Assembly: GCA_032229885.1 (NCBI GenBank)
Contig: JAVYAJ010000283.1
Span: 1-64,000, forward strand
Source of the DNA: Anammoximicrobium sp032229885
GTDB taxonomy: Bacteria > Planctomycetota > Planctomycetia > Pirellulales > Pirellulaceae
DNA: 64,000 nt
Reading direction: 5' to 3'
Shown one piece after another: positions 8,612-18,112 of the stretch; the first letter of the stretch is position 1, and the number at the start of each line of letters is the position of its first letter. The translations under genes were made by a program, and so were the position numbers. The notes beneath the pieces are model-generated. The model ran no database searches, was not told where the DNA came from, and saw only the letters and a list, made by a program, of their open reading frames with translations.

Positions 8612-10705
8612 ATGAAACGTGCATACCTGGCTTTGATGCTTGTTGTGACGCTCGGTCCGAACGTTCGCGCGGACGACTGGGCGACGACAGGAAAAGGCGG
8701 CAGCGCGGGGAATCTGACGCCGGCGTTGGTCGAAGCAGCCTGGGCCGAGATGCCCAAGTACACGGCGGGTCAGGACCAGAAAGCGTTCTTGGCGATGAAC
8801 TGGGTGGTGATCAATGCCATGAACGACCCGGCCCAGCGCGCGGCCACCGCCGCTCGACTGGCAAAGCTTCTACAGGATCCGGCAACCACTCGCGACGCGC
8901 GACAGTTCATCTGCGCCCAGTTGTACCAGATTGGAACCGACGCCGAGGTCCCGGCGGTCGCGCCTCTGCTGCTCGACCCGGCGACGACCGATATGGCGAG
9001 GCTGATGCTCGAGCGGATCAAGTCCGAGGCGTCGATCGGCGCGCTGCGGGCAGCCCTGGATAAGCTCGAGGGGCGGGCCTTGATCGGTGTGGCGAACTCG
9101 CTGTCGATCATGGGAGACGCTGGGTCGGTCGAGAAGATCATCGGTTTGACAAACAGCGCGGAGCCTGCGGTCGCGCTGGCGGCTTGGCGCGCGCTGGGTA
9201 ATTTCGGAACGGACGCCGCGGCCGACTATGCGATCGAAAGCCTGAAAAAAGCCGCGGGCTCTGCCGCGCCGCTCGAGTCCGCCGCGGTGCGGATCGCCAT
9301 TCTGCTGGAGGAGGCGGGCAAGCAGGACAAAGCTGCGCAGATCTATCGGCTGTTGGCCGACGCCAAGCGGTCGGTCGGCGGACGCCAAGCGGGCTTCCGC
9401 GCGCTGCTGGCGACCGCGTCCGCCGAACAGCAGGCGATGCTGGTTGCCGACTGGGCTCGATCGACGGACCCCGTACAGCAAAAAGTGGTGATCGGCCAAT
9501 TGACCTCGCTGAGCGACGAAGGGCTCGAAAAGACGCTGGCCCAGACGGCCATCGGCGACAAGGTGCAAGTCGCTCTGATGGAGGAACTCGCGGCGCGGCA
9601 GGGCGAGAAAATGTTGCCCGCGATGCTCGAAGCGGCCAACGGCGACGACCCGGCCAAGACACAGATGGCTCTGCGTTTCCTGGCGTCGGTCGGCGACCCT
9701 CAGGTCATTCCCGTGTTGATCAAAGCGTTGCGTCTGGATGATTCCAGCCGACGAATCGCTGCCGACGCGCTGGCCCAGCGTCCCAAGGCCGCGGTCGGCC
9801 CCGCGTTGCTCGAAGCGCTCAACACGCAGACCGACATCCGCGAGCCGCTGGTGCAGATCCTGTCCAAACTGAAGTATTACGAAGCGATCGATCCGCTGGT
9901 CCAACTGGCGCGAAACCAGGATCCGGCCGTCTACGAAGGGGCCGTCGAAGCGCTGCGGGCGATCTGCGATCCCGACGACACCGATCTGAAACGGATGTTC
10001 GCCCTGTACCTGGACGTTCCCAGCGGCGCCCAGCGCGACTATGTCGAACGAGCGATCGGGTATATCTGCGAGAAGAACCCCGACGCCGCGGATCGCGCGA
10101 CGATCCTCCTGCGGCTGGTCGATGCGCATCGGGATCGGGATCAAGTTCGCTTTCAAGCCACCGTGCTGCCGTTGCTGGGGCGTTTGGGAACGGCGGCCGT
10201 GTTCGCTAGGATCCAGCCCGCGCTGGACGCCCCGCAAACCGAGCTAGCCGCCGCCGCCGTCCGTGCGCTGTGCAACTGGCCGACCGCGGAACACGCCAGC
10301 GCACTGTGGCAATTGGCCGAAAAGTCTCCGTCGCGGCCCTTCCGCGTCCAGGCGCTGCGGGCCTATATCCGCGTGGTTACCTTGCTCAGCGATCGTCCCG
10401 AGTCCGAGACGCTCGAGATGCTCAAAAAGGCGATGCGGCTCGCGGATCATCCAGACAACAAGAACTTGGCGCTGTCGCGGGCGGTCGCCGTCCGCACGCT
10501 CGAGTCTGTCGACTGGGCGGCCAGCTATCTCGATGATCCCTTGCTCGGCCAGACCGCCTGCGGCGTGATTGTCGAATTGGCGCACCATCGCTTTTTGCGG
10601 CAGCCCAACAAAGCCCATTTCGAGCCGATCTTGAGGAAAGTCGAGGCGACAGCCAAAGACAAGACAATTGCCGAGCAGGCCGAAAAGGCCCGGTTGGGCA
10701 TGTGA
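8612..10705 (+). CDS. Secreted HEAT-repeat protein
   Basis: A 697-residue protein with a cleavable signal peptide (residues 1-21, ending at NVRADD) and an almost entirely alpha-helical body made of repeated AVGPALLEAL and DPQVIPVLIKAL type units, typical of HEAT or PBS-lyase-like repeats. These solenoids act as protein-protein interaction scaffolds; no catalytic motif is visible. It should sit in the periplasm. AAAAGAAGAG lies upstream of ATG 8612. It follows the exported oxidoreductase by 222 bases and may belong to the same module. Specific function is unknown. Confidence 0.8.
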   Translation: MKRAYLALMLVVTLGPNVRADDWATTGKGGSAGNLTPALVEAAWAEMPKYTAGQDQKAFLAMNWVVINAMNDPAQRAATAARLAKLLQDPATTRDARQFICAQLYQIGTDAEVPAVAPLLLDPATTDMARLMLERIKSEASIGALRAALDKLEGRALIGVANSLSIMGDAGSVEKIIGLTNSAEPAVALAAWRALGNFGTDAAADYAIESLKKAAGSAAPLESAAVRIAILLEEAGKQDKAAQIYRLLADAKRSVGGRQAGFRALLATASAEQQAMLVADWARSTDPVQQKVVIGQLTSLSDEGLEKTLAQTAIGDKVQVALMEELAARQGEKMLPAMLEAANGDDPAKTQMALRFLASVGDPQVIPVLIKALRLDDSSRRIAADALAQRPKAAVGPALLEALNTQTDIREPLVQILSKLKYYEAIDPLVQLARNQDPAVYEGAVEALRAICDPDDTDLKRMFALYLDVPSGAQRDYVERAIGYICEKNPDAADRATILLRLVDAHRDRDQVRFQATVLPLLGRLGTAAVFARIQPALDAPQTELAAAAVRALCNWPTAEHASALWQLAEKSPSRPFRVQALRAYIRVVTLLSDRPESETLEMLKKAMRLADHPDNKNLALSRAVAVRTLESVDWAASYLDDPLLGQTACGVIVELAHHRFLRQPNKAHFEPILRKVEATAKDKTIAEQAEKARLGM

Positions 10706-10886
10706 CATCCGGACCGGCGTCGTATTCGGATCGACAGGCGGCGGCCAGGGTTTGCCAACGCCGCCCACGGAATGAGGCCACGTCGCGGCAAAGCGCGCCG
10801 AGTCGGGCGCGACGCGTCAGCAACCAGAGGTTGCGCGGGTCACAACCCCCGATCGCCCCGCGGGCGATCGGGCTGGGGCGACACGA

Positions 10887-10920
10887 ATGAAAACACGGCC
10901 ATGAAGACACGGTTTTTCAT
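10887..10920. repeat. Short direct and inverted repeat before ceramidase-like gene
   Basis: ATGAAAACACGG at 10887-10898 is followed by ATGAAGACACGG at 10901-10912. ATGAA at 10901-10905 can also pair with TTCAT at 10916-10920. The wording resembles the dispersed repeat remnants near 15.6-15.8 kb. It lies about 40 bases upstream of the gene start, in its leader. Confidence 0.35.
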
Positions 10921-10959
10921 GCCATGCCCGTAGTCGTTGTAACCACCGAGGAGTTCGCC

Positions 10960-12459
10960 ATGATTTTGCGAAGGCTCGTGCTGTCTGTACTGCTATCGAT
11001 CGGCTTCGTGGCTGGCGCATCGCTTGCCCAGGCGGCAACCCTGCACGTCGGCGCCGTCAATTGCGACATCACTCCGGACATGCCGTCATTCCTGGCGGGA
11101 CAGTTTTCGGCTCGCATCTCGCGCGGTGTCGAATATCCGCTGGCGGCCGAGGTGCTGGCGATCGAATCGCGCGACGGCGAACGATCGCTCGATGCCGCCC
11201 TGATCATCAGCGTCGACACGGTCGTGGCGCGGGCGAGCCTGTTGCTGCCGTTGCGCGAGGCGATCCGCCAGCAACTGCCTGCGTTCGATCTCGACAAGCT
11301 GATCATCGCGGCCACGCACACCCATTCAGCGCCGATCACGCTGGACGGCTACTTCAAACAGGAGGAAGGCGTTCAGGTTCCGTCGGACTATGTGCGATTT
11401 GCCGTCGAGCGGATCGGCGCCGTGGCGCGTCAAGCCTGGGAGAATCGTCAGCCGGCCAAGTTTTCGTACGGATTGGGCCATGCCGTCGTCGCGTATAACC
11501 GCCGCGCCGTTTACGCTAACGGCACGGCCGTGATGTACGGCAACACCAACGACCCCAACTTTCGCGCCATCGAAGGCATGGAGGATCACGACATCAACTC
11601 GATGTTCTTTTGGGACGCGAACGACAAGCTGCTCGCGATGGTCGTCAACGTATCGTGCCCGTCGCAGGAAGTGGAGAACAACCGTTTGCTGTCTTCCGAC
11701 TTCTGGGGACCGACGCGCGAGTTGCTCAGAGAGCGTTACGGCCAGGATCTCGTCGTCGTCTCGCTGTGCGGCGCGGCCGGCGACCAGTCGCCCCACTTGC
11801 GATACCGACAGGCGGCCGATAATCGGATGACCAAACTGCGGAATCTGACTCGTCTGCAGGAGATCGCGCGACGAATCGTTCGTGGCGTTGACGAGACATA
11901 CGAGGTTGCGCAGAACGACAAGCAGGACGATGTGATCGTGCAGCACGCGCACGCAGTGCTCCGACTGCCGCAACGGATCGTGACCGAAGCCGAGTACGCC
12001 GTGTGCAAGGCGGAAGCCGAGCGGTTGAAAGCGCACCCCGGCGACGGACGGGGCAACTGGAATGCGCGCATCGTCACACGCTACGAACGCCTGGCGAGCG
12101 AACCGCACCCGACACTGGCGACGCCCGTCAACGTCTTGCGAATCGGCGAGACGGCGTTGGCCACGAACCAGTTCGAACTGTACACGGACTTTGGCGTCCA
12201 GATCAAAGCCCGCTCGAAAGCGGTACAGACGTTCGTCGTCCAGTTGGCCAACGGCGCAGCTGAACCGATGCCGGGGCCCGACGCCTCGTACGAGGAACTC
12301 GCCGACTGGTACTATCCGACCAGCGGGACGTATCTGCCGTCCGAACGCGCGGTCAAAGGCGGCGGATACGGCGCGGTGATCCAGAGCAACGTGGTCGGCC
12401 CCGAGGGCGGACAAGTGCTCGTCGAAGAGACCCTGAAGATGATCAACGCCATGTGGTGA
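10960..12459 (+). CDS. Neutral ceramidase-like secreted hydrolase
   Basis: A 499-residue protein with a signal peptide (about residues 1-26). The mature part starts with LHVGAVNCDITP and continues with EYPLAAEVLAIE and the histidine motif ATHTHSAP near residue 117. This arrangement matches the N-terminal domain of neutral/alkaline non-lysosomal ceramidases, zinc-dependent amidases, and many related planctomycete proteins of unproven substrate. LSLCGAAGDQSP later in the chain also fits. ATG 10960 follows a GAGGAG ribosome-binding site; a possible start at 10924 would put 12 residues before the signal peptide. Ceramide may not be the real substrate. Confidence 0.8.
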   Translation: MILRRLVLSVLLSIGFVAGASLAQAATLHVGAVNCDITPDMPSFLAGQFSARISRGVEYPLAAEVLAIESRDGERSLDAALIISVDTVVARASLLLPLREAIRQQLPAFDLDKLIIAATHTHSAPITLDGYFKQEEGVQVPSDYVRFAVERIGAVARQAWENRQPAKFSYGLGHAVVAYNRRAVYANGTAVMYGNTNDPNFRAIEGMEDHDINSMFFWDANDKLLAMVVNVSCPSQEVENNRLLSSDFWGPTRELLRERYGQDLVVVSLCGAAGDQSPHLRYRQAADNRMTKLRNLTRLQEIARRIVRGVDETYEVAQNDKQDDVIVQHAHAVLRLPQRIVTEAEYAVCKAEAERLKAHPGDGRGNWNARIVTRYERLASEPHPTLATPVNVLRIGETALATNQFELYTDFGVQIKARSKAVQTFVVQLANGAAEPMPGPDASYEELADWYYPTSGTYLPSERAVKGGGYGAVIQSNVVGPEGGQVLVEETLKMINAMW

Positions 12460-13057
12460 GCGCCGCCGCAGCCCCCATCCCGGCAGGCGACAGCCGCGAT
12501 CCGCTCGGCCCATCCCTGCACCGAATCGCGGTTGCAGTTCGTCAGCGATCCTTCAATTCGTGCAGCGCAGTCCCGCGTCGGCCCCGCCCGCCGAGCAGCG
12601 CCGGCGCTGCGGCGCGCGGCGCCGACAGATCGACTGCCAATCGGCCCGAGTCGCCGTGCATTCGGGCGTACAGCGCCGGGTCGCCAAACGACATGGCGAC
12701 GGAACACGTTGCCCGTCTTTGGGGACCAGCCGACGCGCCCGTCGCACACGGTGACCGTACTGCGTGAACGGATTTTGCAAGAATGGTGATTGAACGATTC
12801 TCGGCGACTGCGATATACTTGGGCTAGTCCGCGTGTTTTCAAGAAGCTGATTCCGGCGCGAAGAATTGAGAACTGTCTGGCTCTCGATCGACCATAAGTA
12901 TTGGTGATTCTCGTCACGCGCCTGTAATCCGACGCAGGTGGACGTAGTCCTATGATACGCTCTGCGCGCGGCGGAAAACCAGGCTTGCTGACTGTGTGTC
13001 GTTGCGCGCGGGTCGCGGTGAAGTCTTCGTCATTTTTTCGTACGAGAGAGGTTTTGT
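12460..13057. other. Spacer upstream of second DUF1559 gene
   Basis: About 600 bases with no supported gene. It contains one good promoter candidate (12790-12819), after which there is a leader of roughly 230 bases before the DUF1559 start. No stable hairpin was obvious in that leader. Confidence 0.4.
12790..12819 (+). promoter_or_regulatory. Candidate promoter for DUF1559 copy 2
   Basis: TTGAAC at 12790-12795 and TATACT at 12814-12819 are separated by 18 bases, a sigma70-like arrangement. It faces the DUF1559 gene at 13058 and would give a long untranslated leader. Confidence 0.5.
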
Positions 13058-14143
13058 ATGTTCGCTAGATCAAACATGGGAACGGAACGTCGGCGGGGCT
13101 TTACGCTCGTCGAGCTTCTGGTGGTGATCGCGATCATCGGCATTTTGGTCGCTTTGCTGCTGCCCGCCATCCAGGCCGCTCGCGAAGCCGCGCGGCGAAC
13201 GCAATGTGCAAACAAGCTGAAACAGCTTGGGCTGGCGATCCACAACTATCACGACACGTATGACTCCATGCCGTTCCTGGTGGTTACCGCGTCTCCGCTA
13301 AACCCATACGTGAGTGGGTTGGTTGGGCTTCTTCCCTTCGTCGAAGAGTCGGCGCTGTACGATCAGATAAGCACGACAAGCACGTATGGGGGCGTCACCT
13401 ATCCGCCTTACGGGAACTATTCGGGGCGCACGACTGCATACGAGCCGTTCACGGCGATGATTTCGGCCTATCTCTGTCCATCGGATCCCAAATCGGGCGA
13501 GAGAGGCGCCGATGGCTATGGACGCAACAACTATTGTTTCAGCGTGGGCGACTGGACGCCGCGCAGCTGGGGCGGCGGAACGAACATGGACACCCGAGGC
13601 GCCTTTGGGCCTCGTAAGGCGTTCAATTTTCGCGCGGTCACCGACGGGCTTAGCAATACGATCGCGATGAGCGAACGGTGCCTGGGCGTTGGTGGACAGG
13701 TTGTCAAAGGCGGTGGCGTGACCAATCAAGCCGGCGCATTGGGCGCGCTGCCCACCGCAAACAACCCGGCGGTCTGTATGGGAACGCTCGGCGAAGCCGG
13801 AATGTATCGCAGCGGTTTGACCTATTTTTCCTTTAGCGGCGGCGGCGGTTGGATGTGGAGCCAGGGGTTTATCGGAGTGGCCTCTTTCAACACGATTCTG
13901 CCGCCGAACGGTCCATCGTGCGGGAGAACGGCCGATTGGGGTGAAGAGATGCTAAACCCGCCGACAAGCTATCATCCGGGCGGAGCCACGGTCGTCTATT
14001 GCGACGGGGCTGTATCATTTGTGAGCGATGCGATCGACACGGGGAACTTGGCGGCGCCTAGCGTCGCGGTTGGGCCCTCGCCGTACGGGGTCTGGGGGGC
14101 GCTCGGGTCGAAAGACGGCATGGAGAGCACTCAAACGCGCTGA
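13058..14143 (+). CDS. DUF1559 prepilin-like protein (copy 2)
   Basis: A 361-residue DUF1559 protein. It has a short positively charged leader, then RGFTLVELLVVIAIIGILVA (residues 13-32) as prepilin cleavage site and helix with Glu at +5, then the conserved AAREAARRTQCANKLKQLGLAIHNYHD segment in two blocks. The C-terminal H-x9-DG motif is intact in HPGGATVVYCDG. A glycine-rich middle region (SGGGG) is specific to this copy. GAGAGAGG precedes ATG 13058. The lipoprotein gene at 14585 follows, repeating the gene pair seen at 3.6-5.7 kb. The family has no proven function; surface exposure through a pseudopilus is a hypothesis. Confidence 0.9.
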   Translation: MFARSNMGTERRRGFTLVELLVVIAIIGILVALLLPAIQAAREAARRTQCANKLKQLGLAIHNYHDTYDSMPFLVVTASPLNPYVSGLVGLLPFVEESALYDQISTTSTYGGVTYPPYGNYSGRTTAYEPFTAMISAYLCPSDPKSGERGADGYGRNNYCFSVGDWTPRSWGGGTNMDTRGAFGPRKAFNFRAVTDGLSNTIAMSERCLGVGGQVVKGGGVTNQAGALGALPTANNPAVCMGTLGEAGMYRSGLTYFSFSGGGGWMWSQGFIGVASFNTILPPNGPSCGRTADWGEEMLNPPTSYHPGGATVVYCDGAVSFVSDAIDTGNLAAPSVAVGPSPYGVWGALGSKDGMESTQTR

Positions 14144-14584
14144 GCGAACGGTTTGTTGATTGCTGCCGATGAACACACCAGATAGCCCCGTATAACGCCA
14201 AGGCTAAATGCTTGAGTTGCTACGATTGTTAAGCCGCGGTAATTCCTTGCTCGGACGAGTGCAACAACCCAAACATTATGATTGGATAACCCACCAGGCC
14301 GAGACAAGCTGCGCGGCGGCGACTCGTTTCATTCAGGTCGTATTGTGCGCTATTGCGGCCTACTTCGTGAGAGAACGGTAGTCTGTGACAGAGGCGAGTC
14401 GAAGTCTGCCCTAGCTGGTTGCCATTCCGAACCGCACGACATTTGCCGACGCAGGCGCAGCGTGTTCGTTGGCCACGCCAGCCCTGTCTGCCGTCGCAAG
14501 ACAAGATGCAACGCTCGCACGGCCCGTCTCGGTCGTGCGAGGAACGTACGATTCCATGCACGGATGGAGAAGAGGTGCAGTTCG
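14144..14584. other. Spacer without supported gene
   Basis: About 440 bases, less GC-rich at its start than most spacers here. The frame of the lipoprotein is open further upstream (to 14282), but without a signal peptide or domain in that part. No terminator or promoter is clear. Confidence 0.4.
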
Positions 14585-15040
14585 ATGCGACATTTTGGGT
14601 GTTTGATCCTGGTCCTCACGAACGCCGCTTGGTTAGGTTGTGGCCACAAGGGCGGCCTCGAGGGAACCATTGCGGCGAGCGGGACTGTGACGTACAACGG
14701 CCAGCCAGTCGCCGGGGCCACGGTGGTGTTTTCTCCCGTGGGGCCCGGTCGTGCGGCGAGCGGCTTGACGGACGGCGACGGCCGATTCAAATTGCAGACG
14801 CTCTCTGCGGACGACGGCATTTTGCCCGGCAAGTATCAAGTTGCGATCTCCAAGACGGAAATCCAGAATCCGCTGACCGAAGCCGAGACCCAGGCGTATA
14901 TCGCTCAGCATGGCGAACCGCCCCAGGTGACAGTCAAAGAGGCGCTGCCGGCAAAATACAAGTCTGGTTTGACATCGACGTTGAGCGCCGACGTGACCGC
15001 GGGGGAGAAAAACGAGTTCACGTTCAACTTGCAGGATTAA
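14585..15040 (+). CDS. Transthyretin-like lipoprotein
   Basis: A 151-residue predicted lipoprotein with a signal peptide ending in the lipobox AAWLGC near residue 19. The mature part is a carboxypeptidase-regulatory or transthyretin-like fold: SGTVTYNGQPVAGATVVFSP, then GLTDGDGRFKL, LPGKYQVAI, and a final LPAKYKSGLTSTL element. AGAGGTG lies about 12 bases before ATG 14585. It is the partner of the DUF1559 gene at 13058, as in the other two pairs of this window. Role unknown; periplasmic or outer-membrane location inferred from the lipobox. Confidence 0.75.
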   Translation: MRHFGCLILVLTNAAWLGCGHKGGLEGTIAASGTVTYNGQPVAGATVVFSPVGPGRAASGLTDGDGRFKLQTLSADDGILPGKYQVAISKTEIQNPLTEAETQAYIAQHGEPPQVTVKEALPAKYKSGLTSTLSADVTAGEKNEFTFNLQD

Positions 15041-15600
15041 GAGTCTGAAACGGCGCACCGTCAGGTTTTCCGCCGGCGGGATTTGAACGCATCTGTTCAA
15101 GCGTCGCGAGTTGATCCAAGTCGCCACTCGCCGGGTGTGGGCTCATTTGTCGGGCAGTTGCCCGTACCGCGAGTTGTTCCGCCACGCGTTGCTGAACCTG
15201 CGCTGCCACGCAGAGCCGTCTCTCCGTGGCGTCGTCGCCCCGCCGATTGCGCCGCCTGCCGTCGCCGATCCGCCAGGACTGGCGGTTGCTTGACCGTGAC
15301 GACTTGAGACACGGGAGAAAACCCGGAGAACGCCGACGCGACGGCGAGCCCGTTGGGACCGGGGTGCGTCGGTGACCGCAAGCGGCTCGTTCCGGCGTCT
15401 GAGACGGTGTGAAACGCCGTTTACACGTGGCGAGCGGCGTCAACTCGCCACCGTTCCATCATGTGGAGCAACTACGAACACCGCCCCAACCAAGAAGAAG
15501 CCGCTTCGTGGGACACGCCACCACGTCATTTGATGGAACGAAAAAGGCGAGCCAAACCTAGCGCGGCCAGCAGCCGCAACCAAACACGGACCGAGAAAAT
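15041..15600. other. Spacer with one inverted repeat
   Basis: No gene is supported. GTGGCGAG at 15427-15434 and CTCGCCAC at 15444-15451 form a perfect 8-base-pair hairpin with a 9-base loop; no T-run follows. A ggcgggatttgaac string near 15075 mimics the end of a minus-strand tRNA but no cloverleaf forms. Confidence 0.45.
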
Positions 15601-15852
15601 GTTGAAGAGAACTATGGATCACACGAATAAAGACATCGCGTCTAGCCGTTTTTCTTCATCTCCGCGATCCGTGTCCATCCGCCGTGATTCGCCTGTCATG
15701 TCTCTCCCCGCTAAGACGTCCGCCGAAATCTCAGCGTCCTCTGCGTTTCCAAGACGCCTTTTCATGTAGCCCGGCCAGTTTGCCCGCACAAGGACGTCGA
15801 TGAAACGCAGAGGCGCAGAAGACACAGGGTTACTGCAAGCACAATATGTAAT
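15601..15852. repeat. Cluster of eroded dispersed intergenic repeats
   Basis: This stretch contains phrases such as gatccgtgtccatccg (about 15666-15681), cgtcctctgcgtttcc (about 15736-15751) and aaacgcagaggcgcagaa (15803-15820), followed by a 22-base element at 15831-15852 that recurs with one change at 2-23. From memory, such phrases belong to dispersed intergenic repeats of PVC-group and other environmental bacteria; I could not search for them. The copies are degenerate and lie between genes. Confidence 0.5.
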
Positions 15853-15916
15853 TAGCGAATTGAACGAACAGTCTGACAAAGCTGGCGCTGACCGGTGTGA
15901 ATCCAGGAGGAACAAG

Positions 15917-17881
15917 ATGCGTGGCCGAACCGTCCTATCGATTGTGGCCGTTGCCTTGTCATGCCTTCCCCTGCGTGCCCAGGACGTCCCCGCCCCGGAT
16001 ATCGCGACGTTGAAAGTCGAGGGCCGGGGCATTGAAGGGCGGCCGCCTTATCGTGGCGGGGGAATCGTCAAGTTTCTGGACGTGCGGCTCGAGGCGCAGG
16101 TCATTCACTATAAGCCGGGCGATCCGCTGCCCTGGCCCCTCGAGATCGCCTACGACGTGTTGGAACCAGCCCCGGTGCTCCTGACGTCGCGTCTAGGAAC
16201 CGAGCATTGGCGGTTATATCACTTTGCCGACGAGACGATGACGGCGCTGTACACCGACGAGCAGGTCAGGCTCGCGCAACGCGGACGCCAGATTGCCCGA
16301 GCCGCCCGCGCTCAGATCGGCAAGGCGTACGGCCCGTTGCCCAAGGGCGGTCTGGTCGGCATCCGCGGGCACTACTACTTTTTGATCGATCAACCCGACG
16401 GTCGCTGGCTCGATGTGGCCGACCCGCCCGCGTTTTTCGATCTGCCGGACCTCGCTCGACGGCTGACCGTGACGCTGGCCGACGCGAGTCGGTTCGAGCT
16501 GGCGATCCCCCGAATTCAATCAACCTGGACACGAGGCGGACCGTTCCGAGTTCAGTTGGCGATAACGGACGCCAACGGGCAGACGCATCCGGTGGTCAAT
16601 GCGCCGCTGGCGGCCAGCGCCGGCGACTGGCGGACAACGTTGCACACCGACTGGACGCCGCTGAACGAGCCGACGGGCTGGATGAGCGGGACGCTGCCCG
16701 ACGCGCCGCTCGCCGAGCTGACCCTCAGCGGCACGGTGACGATCGCCACGCCGACGGGTTTGCAGCAGCGCGAGGTTCGCACGCGGTTTGCACACGGGGA
16801 GGGATTGGTTGACGCCGACGTGTTTCAAGTGGCCACCCAGGCATTGCAACCGCCTCGCAACGCTGCCGGAGTCATCCGCGAGACGCGCGCCATCTGGATC
16901 TCTACCAGCGACATCGCCAATGCGGGCGCTATCGACACGCTCGTCGACCGTTGTCGCTCGGCCAGGTTGAACACGCTCGTCCCCGACATCTTCGTACGCA
17001 ACACGTTTGCGGCTACGAGCAGCTTGATGCCGACTGCCGGCATGACTCCCACGGACTTCGATCCATTGCGTTATCTGATCGACAAAGCCCACGCGGCCGG
17101 CCTCGAGGTTCACCCTTGGTTCTGCGTGACGTATCGCGACGCGCCCTTCCGCCGCTGGTTTGCCGACAAATTCGGCAGCTCGGTGGACATGGTAGGCAAA
17201 GACGGGAAGACGATCGAACTAGGGGCCGACGTTCACCGCCCTGAATATCGGCGATTCATCGTTGATCTCATGGTCGGCGTAGCTCGAGACTATGCGGTGG
17301 ACGGCATTCACTTGGACTATATCCGCTCGATGGATCGCTGTTACTGCGAAGCCTGTCGGCAAGAGTTCGCCGGGCGATATGGCAGGCCGTTGGCCGGGGC
17401 CACCGGGGACGATTGGGGCCACTGGCAACGTCAAGCCATCGGCGACATCGTCGAACGCACCGCGACAGGCGTGCGTCGGGCTCGCCCAGACGCCAAAATG
17501 TCGGCCGCTGTGTTTGCGAACCTGCCCGGCGGCGCGAGTCAGGGGCAGGATCCAGCCGGCTGGGCACAAGCGGGCTGGATGGACCTGATCATTCCGATGG
17601 ACTACCAGACGCAGACGCTGCAAGTCCGCACTAATGAACGGCAGTTTCTGGACATTCTGGCCAACGACGATCAACTCGTGACCGGCCCGTCGCTGTACAT
17701 GCGGTCCGGACGAGCCGTCAGTTCACGGCCGCCGGAGCTTGTCAGGCAGCAGATCGAATTGATTCGCGGGATGGGGATCCACGGCTATTGCCTGTTCGCG
17801 TACAGCCACCTCAGCCAGCCGCAGCTCGCGATGCTGCGAGACCAAGCCAACGCCGAACCGGCCGTGCCGTTCTTCCGCTGA
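15917..17881 (+). CDS. GHL10-type secreted glycoside hydrolase-like protein
   Basis: A 654-residue protein with a signal peptide (residues 1-21, ending LPLRAQ). The first 300 residues contain a domain I cannot name. The C-terminal half (from TRAIWISTSDIANAGAIDTLVDRC, about residue 318) is a TIM barrel of the glycosyl hydrolase-like 10 class (DUF187-like). It shows the characteristic VHPWFCVTYRD and YAVDGIHLDYIR segments, the latter giving the active-site-like Asp, followed by ANLPGGASQ and IIPMDYQTQT. It probably acts on an extracellular or periplasmic polysaccharide. AGGAGGAACAAG before ATG 15917 fixes the start. The gene ends in a strong terminator at 17912-17941. Confidence 0.8.
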   Translation: MRGRTVLSIVAVALSCLPLRAQDVPAPDIATLKVEGRGIEGRPPYRGGGIVKFLDVRLEAQVIHYKPGDPLPWPLEIAYDVLEPAPVLLTSRLGTEHWRLYHFADETMTALYTDEQVRLAQRGRQIARAARAQIGKAYGPLPKGGLVGIRGHYYFLIDQPDGRWLDVADPPAFFDLPDLARRLTVTLADASRFELAIPRIQSTWTRGGPFRVQLAITDANGQTHPVVNAPLAASAGDWRTTLHTDWTPLNEPTGWMSGTLPDAPLAELTLSGTVTIATPTGLQQREVRTRFAHGEGLVDADVFQVATQALQPPRNAAGVIRETRAIWISTSDIANAGAIDTLVDRCRSARLNTLVPDIFVRNTFAATSSLMPTAGMTPTDFDPLRYLIDKAHAAGLEVHPWFCVTYRDAPFRRWFADKFGSSVDMVGKDGKTIELGADVHRPEYRRFIVDLMVGVARDYAVDGIHLDYIRSMDRCYCEACRQEFAGRYGRPLAGATGDDWGHWQRQAIGDIVERTATGVRRARPDAKMSAAVFANLPGGASQGQDPAGWAQAGWMDLIIPMDYQTQTLQVRTNERQFLDILANDDQLVTGPSLYMRSGRAVSSRPPELVRQQIELIRGMGIHGYCLFAYSHLSQPQLAMLRDQANAEPAVPFFR

Positions 17882-17911
17882 GGCAAGCTGCCACGACGCA
17901 CAGCGCGACGG

Positions 17912-17941
17912 ACGCGAACGAGATTTCTTGTTCGCGTTTTT
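17912..17941 (+). terminator. Intrinsic terminator
   Basis: ACGCGAAC at 17912-17919 pairs perfectly with GTTCGCGT at 17930-17937. The inner bases can extend the stem through a G-T pair. The stem is followed by a T-run (17937-17941). It lies 30 bases after the GHL10-type gene and before a convergent minus-strand gene. Confidence 0.7.
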
Positions 17942-18029
17942 CGGGGTTCCGCAGGCCGTTCGCTCCACCGAAAACGCGAGTCGGAACGCGCAGCGCAAGT
18001 CGCCGGACAACGCTCCTGAAAAGCGGGAT

Positions 18030-18085
18030 GCAACCACGAACAGGATAAACGGGCGTCGTCCTTCGTGTTTCCCGTGGTCCCCAAG
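18030..18085. repeat. Eroded dispersed repeat between convergent genes
   Basis: The phrases aaccacgaacaggataaacg and ccttcgtgtttcccgtggtc resemble, from memory, the accacgaagg...cttcgtggt class of intergenic repeats. They form an imperfect inverted arrangement between the convergent genes ending at 17881 and 18113. Confidence 0.35.
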
Positions 18086-18112
18086 GACGCTCAACTTGGG
18101 TGCGTTGCTTGA

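Noticed and set aside
15050..15130. tRNA-like string ggcgggatttgaac on the minus strand
   Set aside because: It resembles a T-loop and acceptor end, but the T-stem bases do not pair and no anticodon arm or D-arm can be drawn.
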